Source: CAZXMB01 sp964641715 (GTDB taxonomy: Bacteria > Desulfobacterota > BSN033 > UBA1163). Taken from it: 10,185 nt of DNA. The translations under genes were made by a program, and so were the position numbers. Under the pieces are notes generated by a model. The model saw nothing but the letters and a program-made list of their open reading frames with translations, ran no database searches and was not told the origin of the DNA. This document shows, in pieces, positions 5,924-10,185 of the stretch. The number at the start of each line of letters is the position of its first letter. Within the stretch, counting starts at the first letter, position 1. The DNA lies in contig CAZXMB010000110.1 of the NCBI GenBank assembly GCA_964641715.1, positions 1 to 10,185 of the forward strand, given 5' to 3'.

Positions 5924-6847
5924 ATGTTTGCTTATCCCATCTACTTGCTTATAAGAGTGTGCAGCTTTATGATCAACCTTCTGCCGGAAGGGGCTGCCCT
6001 CTGGATCGGAAGGCAGCTGGGAAATGGGATGTATTTTCTGGACCCGGAACATCGGGAGGTGGCCATTCAAAATCTTCATATCGCCTTTGGCCATGTGAAG
6101 ACAGAAGAACAAATACGCTCGATTGCAAAAAAGAGTTTTCAGAATCTTGGAATGACCGCCGTTGAATTTCTGAGAATCCCGAAGATGACCGTGGAGAACT
6201 TTAAAGAGAAGGTTGCCCCGGAGGGAATGGAAAGTTTCCTTAAAAAAGTGGTGGAGAGAGAGAAGGGAATACTTGTACTCCTCTCTCATCTTGGCAATTG
6301 GGAGATGATGGGTTTGATGTCAAAAGTCTTAGGAGAGCCGGTCGTAGTACTCGCCAGGCCTGTCAAAAAGAATCGGTGGTTAGACGGTTTTGTTTTCGAA
6401 GTGAGGAAAGCGGCAGGCCTGGAGGTCATCCCATCCGAAAAGGCAGGCAAAAAAGTGATCCGAGCCCTCTCTCAAAATCGAATCGTCGGGATATTAATTG
6501 ATCAGAGGGCAAAGCGAAGCGAGGGAGTATGGGTGGACTTCTTTGGCAGAAAAGCCCCAACCACGCCTGCATTAGCCGTTTTAGCCATGAGAACCGGAGT
6601 TCCGGTGCTCCCTGTTTTTATGATTCGAAATGAACATGGAAGGCATCATCTACTGGTCAAGGAATTTCTTCAACTCGTGGATACCGGGGATATCAAGAAG
6701 GATGTGGAGACCAACACCCAAATCATTAATGATACCCTCGAATCCGTGATCCGGCAATATCCGGATCAATGGTTCTGGGTACATCGGAGATGGGAAAGAA
6801 AGAAGAGACCCCATCACCCGAGGCGCTTGCCCAAAGCCGAAGAATAA
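5924..6847 (+). CDS. LpxL/HtrB-type lipid A late acyltransferase
   Basis: A 307-residue inner-membrane acyltransferase expected to add a secondary acyl chain to Kdo2-lipid A. The catalytic HX4E motif is HLGNWE (His122, Glu127). LIDQRA (191-196), VDFFGRKAPTTP (204-215) and the C-terminal YPDQWFWVHRRW (279-290) are hallmark LpxL/LpxM segments. The N-terminus (about 3-24) is hydrophobic, compatible with membrane attachment. An in-frame TGA at 5912-5914 rules out an earlier start beyond it. The ATG at 5924 has no recognisable Shine-Dalgarno sequence, so initiation may be weak or unusual. The next gene starts 25 nt downstream. The motifs do not say which acyl chain or which hydroxyl is used; other members of the superfamily acylate mannosides, but the lipid A context favours the LpxL role. 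Confidence 0.88.
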   Translation: MFAYPIYLLIRVCSFMINLLPEGAALWIGRQLGNGMYFLDPEHREVAIQNLHIAFGHVKTEEQIRSIAKKSFQNLGMTAVEFLRIPKMTVENFKEKVAPEGMESFLKKVVEREKGILVLLSHLGNWEMMGLMSKVLGEPVVVLARPVKKNRWLDGFVFEVRKAAGLEVIPSEKAGKKVIRALSQNRIVGILIDQRAKRSEGVWVDFFGRKAPTTPALAVLAMRTGVPVLPVFMIRNEHGRHHLLVKEFLQLVDTGDIKKDVETNTQIINDTLESVIRQYPDQWFWVHRRWERKKRPHHPRRLPKAEE

Positions 6848-6872
6848 GGTATGTTTTGATCAGGAGAAAACT

Positions 6873-7157
6873 TTGAATAGGCTTCCTGCGAAGAGAGAAG
6901 AGAGGGTTTTGGCCGCAAAGCCAAAAAGTGAGAAACGTACCTATCTCCATGTCGGGGATAAGGTTTATCACAAAAAGTTTAAATCCTGGGGTGGCGGGAT
7001 TGTCCTCGAAACCTGGTCTTCTGACCTTCCGGGAGGGCTCTGCTATGTTCGCATTCTATTTCAGGACGGTAAAAAGAGGGTCTTTGACAACTCCATCGAC
7101 AACACCTGCTGCTGTTATTATACGGGGATTACGCTACTGAACCGCATCGAATTATAA
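6873..7157 (+). CDS. Small SH3-like protein with a Cys-Cys-Cys motif, function unknown
   Basis: I do not recognise a characterised homologue. The 94-residue protein has a basic, Lys/Arg-rich head (1-22). A compact all-beta-looking core follows: HVGDKVYHKKFKSWGGGIV (26-44), then CYVRILFQDGKKRVFDN (57-73). This resembles the small DUF3553/SH3-like barrels that read 'GD-V-H---WG-G-V ... V-F--G-K'. The unusual part is NTCCCYYTG (77-85), with Cys79-81 in a row plus Cys57. It starts with TTG at 6873, supported by GGAG (6863-6866) 6 nt upstream; no ATG lies in frame nearby. It is 25 nt after the acyltransferase gene, so co-transcription is likely, but a shared role is only inference. Codon use and a proper ribosome site argue for a real gene. 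Confidence 0.7.
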   Translation: MNRLPAKREERVLAAKPKSEKRTYLHVGDKVYHKKFKSWGGGIVLETWSSDLPGGLCYVRILFQDGKKRVFDNSIDNTCCCYYTGITLLNRIEL

Positions 7158-7226
7158 CTTCCCACCTTTAGGCTTATTTTCAATCCTCTATTCATGAGTC
7201 ATCTTTTCAAGGCCACTAAAAACCAC

Positions 7227-7255
7227 TTGTTTAGGTCTGGAAATTTTGATATCAA
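7227..7255 (+). promoter_or_regulatory. Possible promoter for the oxidoreductase gene
   Basis: TTGTTT (7227-7232), a 17-nt spacer and TATCAA (7250-7255), with an extended TG dinucleotide one base ahead of the -10 (7247-7248). It lies in the 181-nt space before the FAD oxidoreductase gene, where a new transcript is expected. The -35 matches only half the consensus, so this is a weak call. Confidence 0.3.
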
Positions 7256-7338
7256 TTTACTACTGAAATACGGAAAGCGGCGGAATGGAGCATCGTCCTA
7301 AGAAAAGAGATAGAATAAACGAGGAGAGGAGAGCCGGG

Positions 7339-8544
7339 ATGAAACGGTATCTTATTGTAGGAAATGGGGTGGCGGGTGCAAGAGCAGCTGTAAAGATCAG
7401 AGAAAGGGATCCCAAAGGGGATATCCATATGTTCACGGAGGAAGCCTATCCCTTTTACTACAGGGTGCGGTTTCCGGAACTGGTCGCAGGAGAGGTGACC
7501 ATCAGGGAGGTGACCATTCATTCCAGGGAATTCTATCAAAGCAAGAATATCTTTCTCCATTTGGAGGAACCGGTCATCGAGGTTCATCCGGAAAAGGAGG
7601 AGGCGATCAGCCAACCCGGGAAAACCTATCCTTATGACCTTCTCCTTATCGCGACAGGAGGAAATGCCTTTGTTCCGCCCATCAAGGGAACGGAAAAGGG
7701 GGGGGTCTTTACCCTTCGCAAGATGAAGGATGCCATAGGGATGAAAGCCTTTTCAGAAAAGATAAGCCGGGCGATCCTCATCGGCGGGGGGCTTGTTGGA
7801 TTGGAGGTGGGAGGAGCCCTGCTGAGACGGGGGATCAAGGTTGCGGTCATCGAACATAATCTCAGGATCCTTCCAAGGCAGATGGATCCGGAGGGAGCCC
7901 GGATCCTTCAGGCGAAGATGGAGGCCATGGGGTTCTCATTTTTCCTCAATGGTCAGTCCGAGGAGATTCTCGGAGGAGAGAATGTGGAGGGAGTTCGTCT
8001 TAAGGACGGCAGAGAGGTTGAAGGTCAGATGGCTATCATCTCCGCTGGAGTGAGGCCAAATCTCCAATTAGCCAAGGGGATGGGCCTGGAGATAAAGAAC
8101 GGGATTCTGGTCAATGACCGTCTGGAGACAAAGACCGAAGGTGTTTTTGCAGCCGGAGATGTGGCAGAGCACAGGGGCCGCAACTACGGAATATGGCCAG
8201 CCGCTCAAAGACAGGGTGAGATTGCCGGGGTCAATATGGCAGGAGGCAGTGAGGTCTATCAGGGGACGGTCGTTTCAAACACTCTCAAGGTCGTTGGAAT
8301 TGACCTCACCTCTGCGGGCGAGATCGATGCGGAAGGGAAGTTGGAATGCAAGATAAGAAGTGACCATGAGAAGGGTACCTATTCCAAGGTGACATTCAGG
8401 GAAGATAAGATTGTGGGTTGCATCCTTCTCGGAGATGTGAAAGGGAGGGCCGAGATCCATGATGCCATTGAAAAGCAGGTCAATGTAAAAGAATTTAAGG
8501 ATTCCATCCTTAAGGATGGATTTGATTTTAGCCAATTGAAATAA
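7339..8544 (+). CDS. FAD/NAD(P)-dependent oxidoreductase (NirB/rubredoxin reductase-like)
   Basis: A cytoplasmic class I pyridine nucleotide-disulfide oxidoreductase fold that moves electrons between NAD(P)H and an unknown partner through FAD. The FAD-binding VGNGVAG is at 7-13, the ATGG hinge at 105-108, the second dinucleotide motif GGGLVGLE at 149-156 and the FAD-closing FAAGDVAE at 270-277. It has 401 residues. It lacks both a CxxC disulfide and the single active-site Cys of NADH oxidases or CoA-disulfide reductases; its only cysteines are Cys337 and Cys361, far from that site. This points to the rubredoxin/ferredoxin reductase or NirB N-terminal type. The ATG at 7339 is preferred over 7285 because it begins the Rossmann strand and follows GAGGAGAGGAGAG (7321-7333). 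It seems to be a single-gene unit closed by the hairpin at 8547-8575, so its partner cannot be deduced here. Confidence 0.85.
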   Translation: MKRYLIVGNGVAGARAAVKIRERDPKGDIHMFTEEAYPFYYRVRFPELVAGEVTIREVTIHSREFYQSKNIFLHLEEPVIEVHPEKEEAISQPGKTYPYDLLLIATGGNAFVPPIKGTEKGGVFTLRKMKDAIGMKAFSEKISRAILIGGGLVGLEVGGALLRRGIKVAVIEHNLRILPRQMDPEGARILQAKMEAMGFSFFLNGQSEEILGGENVEGVRLKDGREVEGQMAIISAGVRPNLQLAKGMGLEIKNGILVNDRLETKTEGVFAAGDVAEHRGRNYGIWPAAQRQGEIAGVNMAGGSEVYQGTVVSNTLKVVGIDLTSAGEIDAEGKLECKIRSDHEKGTYSKVTFREDKIVGCILLGDVKGRAEIHDAIEKQVNVKEFKDSILKDGFDFSQLK

Positions 8545-8546
8545 AA

Positions 8547-8575
8547 AATCCACCGGATCATTGGTCCGGTGGATT
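8547..8575. terminator. Terminator hairpin after the oxidoreductase gene
   Basis: AATCCACCGGA (8547-8557) and TCCGGTGGATT (8565-8575) form a perfect 11-bp stem with a 7-nt loop, just after the stop codon. On the + strand the following tract (AAATTTGATTT) is a poor U-run. On the minus strand the hairpin is followed by six T's (the A's at 8543-8548), an ideal layout for stopping transcripts arriving from the macrodomain gene. It probably works in both directions. Confidence 0.75.
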
Positions 8576-8708
8576 AAATTTGATTTAAGGAGGAAAGAGT
8601 TTTCTCTATTCTTTGTTAAACATTATACACACCTCACATTAAAGGAAGATTAAAGAAAGATTAGAGTTTTCTAATAAAAACGGGGTCATTTCTTCATGGC
8701 TTTTGTCT

Positions 8709-8801
8709 AAATCGCCGTTTACCCTTCGACAGGCTCAGGGCGAACGGTGATTTATTGAAATTATGTAACTTTTCCGATCATGCTGAGCTTGTCGAAGCAT
8801 G
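8709..8801. repeat. REP-like palindrome pair
   Basis: CTTCGACAGGCTCAG (8724-8738) and CTGAGCTTGTCGAAG (8783-8797) are inverted copies with one mismatch. The first lies in its own stem: AAATCGCCGTT (8709-8719) pairs with AACGGTGATTT (8743-8753) through 11 positions with one G-T. The second is closed by CATGCT (8779-8784) and AGCATG (8796-8801). These are well-known words of dispersed palindromic repeats in many bacterial genomes. Confidence 0.75.
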
Positions 8802-8879
8802 GAATCGATTTGGGCAACAGGCCCTTCAATTGTCAATAGTTTTTCCCTGTTTCTTACACACGCCGGCCTGAAATACCGG

Positions 8880-8972
8880 GACTCCCCGATCTTCACGGGA
8901 AAGTCGGCTGGATGCCCCGCCTTATAGGCGGGGATGGCGGTAACGGGCTCCAGAATTGGAGCCAAAGCCGAC
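8880..8972. repeat. Multi-stem structured repeat, possible three-way junction
   Basis: An outer stem, GTCGGCT (8903-8909) with AGCCGAC (8966-8972), encloses two perfect hairpins: CCCCGCC/GGCGGGG (8915-8921/8927-8933) and GGCTCCA/TGGAGCC (8946-8952/8957-8963). A further, mutually exclusive hairpin can form upstream: GACT and CCCG (8880-8888) with CGGG and AGTC (8896-8905). Read on the minus strand, the first hairpin resembles the common genomic repeat of the type 'TCCCGC..GCGGG-ATCCAG'. Whether it is transcribed is unknown. Confidence 0.5.
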
Positions 8973-9002
8973 AATATTAATGAAACTACCTTAACCCGAA
9001 AG

Positions 9003-9021
9003 CCCCGCCCTGTGGGCGGGG
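9003..9021. terminator. GC-rich hairpin at the 3' end of the macrodomain gene
   Basis: CCCCGCCC (9003-9010) and GGGCGGGG (9014-9021) form a perfect 8-bp stem with a TGT loop, extended by AAAGC and GCTTT with one bulged base. It begins 4 nt beyond the macrodomain stop codon on the minus strand. It may be its terminator, although only a short CTTT run follows. It shares the CCCCGCC core with the hairpin at 8915-8933, so it may instead be a repeat copy. Confidence 0.5.
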
Positions 9022-9025
9022 AGCT

Positions 9026-9565
9026 TTATTTCCTCCCGGTTAATTCCTTTAAGGCTTCCTCATAGACATCATAGGTTTTCGAATCGAAGAGGACGAATCG
9101 GACAAGTTGAATTTCAGGGTGTTCCTTTAAATAATCCATCACAGTTTTTAGGGCAACGCGGGAAGCCTCCCCCACAGGATACCCATAGACCCCTGTGCTG
9201 ATCGAAGGAAAAGCGATGGAGGAGATGTTGTGCTGGGTGCAGAGTTCCAGGCTCTTTTGATAGGCGTTTGAGAGAAGCCCGGCATCGTTGGGCGATCCGG
9301 AATAGATCGGTCCAACCGCATGGATCACATATTTTGCGTTAAGATTTCCTCCTCCTGTAATCACCGCGGATCCAGTTGGACAACCTTTATACTTTGCCTT
9401 CAGCTCCGCCATAATGGCAGGTCCACCCGCACGGTGGATGGCACCATCCACCCCTCCTCCTCCTGCGAGCCGGGAATTGGCCGCATTTCCAATAGCCTCT
9501 GTATCCTCACGGGTAATATCTCCCTGGACAATGTCTAAGGTGGATTGATGGACAGTTGCTTTCAT
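9026..9565 (-). CDS. Macrodomain protein, MacroD/YmdB-type ADP-ribose hydrolase
   Basis: Predicted to hydrolyse O-acetyl-ADP-ribose and possibly to remove mono-ADP-ribose from acidic side chains or nucleic acid. The 179 residues make one macrodomain: QGDIT (14-18), NAANSRLAGGGGVDGAIH (27-44) with catalytic-type Asn30 and Asp40, CPTGSAVITGGGNL (62-75), IHAVGPIY (81-88) and the loop PSISTGVYGYP (120-130). The Asn-Asp spacing of ten equals that of MacroD2 and E. coli YmdB. The usual I-V-N-A-A-N reads IGNAAN here, a small departure. Start: ATG at 9565 (minus strand), with AAGGAG 6 nt upstream (9572-9577). It is divergent from the MFS gene with 81 nt between. No ADP-ribosyltransferase toxin or sirtuin lies next to it, so a toxin-antitoxin role is not supported. 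Confidence 0.92.
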   Translation of the reverse strand: MKATVHQSTLDIVQGDITREDTEAIGNAANSRLAGGGGVDGAIHRAGGPAIMAELKAKYKGCPTGSAVITGGGNLNAKYVIHAVGPIYSGSPNDAGLLSNAYQKSLELCTQHNISSIAFPSISTGVYGYPVGEASRVALKTVMDYLKEHPEIQLVRFVLFDSKTYDVYEEALKELTGRK

Positions 9566-9610
9566 CGCCGTCTCCTTTTCTGGATTTTAATTTATCCATA
9601 TCAAAAAGAG

Positions 9611-9623
9611 TTGACATCGTCAA
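9611..9623. promoter_or_regulatory. TTGAC-N3-GTCAA palindrome in the divergent spacer
   Basis: A perfect 5-bp-arm palindrome sits between the two divergent genes. It could be a dimeric regulator's operator, or two facing -35-like hexamers (TTGACA on +, TTGACG on -). A promoter on + from this -35 would start transcription almost at the MFS start codon, so the operator reading is somewhat better. No regulator gene is in the window. Confidence 0.3.
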
Positions 9624-9646
9624 TACATGGAGTTAAGGTTCGGGCG

Positions 9647-10185
9647 ATGAAACCCATTCAATATGGCTGGGTCATTGTCGGGATTGGAGTTCTGGTTAAA
9701 ATGTCAGGGCTTGGGTTTGGACGTTTCGCCTATCCCATGCTCATTCCCAACATGAGAGAATCGCTTGCCTTCAACTACGGCGAGATGGGACTTTTAAGCG
9801 GAGCGATCATGCTGGGTTATCTCCTCTTCTCTTTAATCGGCGGGCTACTGGCAACCCGGTTCGGTCCCAAGAGAATCGTCATTGCCTCCCTTCTCTGTGG
9901 TTCCTTTTCCATGTTCTTGATGAGCAGATTATCAGGATTTTTCCCTCTTCTCTCCTTTGCCTTTACCATGGGAGCAGGAGGCGCCGGGTCTCACATTTCC
10001 GTAACCACATTACCCATGGCATGGTTTGGAGAGCGGAGATTAGGCGGTGCTCTGGGTATCGTTACAGGGGGGACAGGCCTCGGCATTATTGTGACAGGCC
10101 TGCTGCTCCCCCATCTTCTGGCCAATCTGGGTAAGGAAGCATGGAGACAATGCTGGCTCCTTCTTGCCTTGATCACATTTTTAGT
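9647..10185 (+). CDS. MFS transporter, YbfB/YjiJ-like, 3' end cut by window
   Basis: An open frame from the ATG at 9647 runs off the window end, giving the first 179 residues of an inner-membrane transporter. The N-terminus reads GWVIVGIGVLVKMSGLGFGRFAYPMLIP (7-34); G-x-G-R-F-A-Y-P is the signature of the YbfB/YjiJ branch of the major facilitator superfamily. At least four hydrophobic segments follow. The TM2-TM3 loop motif is GGLLATRFGPKRIV (65-78), with Thr where classical motif A has Asp. GGAGSHISVTTLPMAWF lies near the middle. TAAGG (9634-9638) 8 nt upstream can act as ribosome site. Substrate is unknown for most of this branch. It is divergently paired with the macrodomain gene across 81 nt. 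Confidence 0.85.
   Translation, partial: MKPIQYGWVIVGIGVLVKMSGLGFGRFAYPMLIPNMRESLAFNYGEMGLLSGAIMLGYLLFSLIGGLLATRFGPKRIVIASLLCGSFSMFLMSRLSGFFPLLSFAFTMGAGGAGSHISVTTLPMAWFGERRLGGALGIVTGGTGLGIIVTGLLLPHLLANLGKEAWRQCWLLLALITFL

Larger units (their letters stand above)
8545..9025. other. Gene-free, palindrome-dense convergent spacer
   Basis: It lies between the ends of the oxidoreductase (+) and macrodomain (-) genes. I see no real reading frame. In order it holds a terminator hairpin (8547-8575), about 130 nt of plain AT-rich sequence with nothing I can name (8580-8708), a REP-like palindrome pair (8709-8801), a multi-stem structure (8880-8972) and a GC-rich hairpin (9003-9021). Confidence 0.7.

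Noticed and set aside
8814..8927. Plus-strand frame that might be a decayed transposase (TnpB) C-terminus
   Set aside because: It has no recognisable motif or start and runs through hairpin sequence. The resemblance is too weak to call a pseudogene.
8903..8972. tRNA-like shape (7-bp closing stem, 70 nt long)
   Set aside because: There are only two inner arms, the first with a 7-bp stem and 5-nt loop. No TTCRA-type T loop and no anticodon arm fit, and the 3' side lacks a CCA context.
8735..8974. Minus-strand open frame of 79 codons across the repeats
   Set aside because: It is made of the palindromic repeats themselves (MLRQAQHD- and PAYKAGHP-type words), a known kind of spurious frame. It has no ribosome site or domain.
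8700..9025. CRISPR-like array
   Set aside because: The repeats are palindromic, differ from each other and are not regularly spaced. There are no repeat-spacer units.
9026..9565. Macrodomain as the antitoxin of a DarTG-like system
   Set aside because: No DarT-type ADP-ribosyltransferase or other toxin gene is adjacent on either side, and the motifs are of the MacroD/YmdB type.
9611..9639. TTGACA with a 17-nt spacer as a complete promoter for the MFS gene
   Set aside because: The -10 would be TAAGGT, matching half the consensus, and transcription would begin at the start codon, leaving the TAAGG ribosome site untranscribed.

Overview
The window looks like a piece of a Gram-negative chromosome of middling GC content. 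It carries lipid A and heptose genes (LpxH-type hydrolase, GmhB, an LpxL/HtrB-type acyltransferase) next to nucleotide-sugar genes. The intergenic spaces hold 'CCAAAT'-rich repeats, CCCCCTTT/AAAGGGGG palindromes and the CTTCGACAGGCTCAG/GCTTGTCGAAG palindrome pair. I associate this mix with deltaproteobacterial (Desulfobacterota-like) and related environmental genomes; that placement is inference from gene flavour and repeats, not a marker-gene assignment.

Layout. Positions 13-1634 hold an RmlC-like cupin epimerase and dTDP-glucose 4,6-dehydratase (rfbB), separated by a short repeat-bearing spacer. Positions 1635-1953 are gene-free and hold a compact hairpin-rich element inside AT-rich repeats. 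Positions 1954-5774 hold a tight run on the + strand, with 15-28 nt between genes: rfbD, ugd, an lpxH-like gene, gmhB and a 59-residue Trm112/YcaR-type zinc-ribbon protein. After another repeat spacer come an LpxL-like acyltransferase and a 94-residue small protein with a Cys-Cys-Cys motif (5924-7157). A monocistronic-looking FAD/NAD(P) oxidoreductase follows (7339-8544), ending in a strong hairpin. Positions 8545-9025 are gene-free and dense in palindromes. A macrodomain hydrolase lies on the minus strand (9026-9565), divergent from an MFS transporter (9647 onward) cut by the window end.

How the genes fit together. RfbB, the RmlC-like protein and RfbD are steps 2-4 from dTDP-glucose to dTDP-L-rhamnose; step 1 (rfbA) is not in the window. 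Ugd makes UDP-glucuronate. The LpxH-type enzyme, GmhB and the late acyltransferase serve lipid A and inner-core heptose synthesis. So 13-6847 reads as an envelope polysaccharide/LPS block. The genes after 7157 show no evident link to it.

I see no clear-cut new multi-gene system. The points most worth a second look are the 94-residue CCC-motif protein, the apparent loss of the usual catalytic tyrosine in the RmlC-like protein, the hairpin covering the rfbD start, and the multi-stem structure at 8903-8972 in the palindrome-rich spacer.
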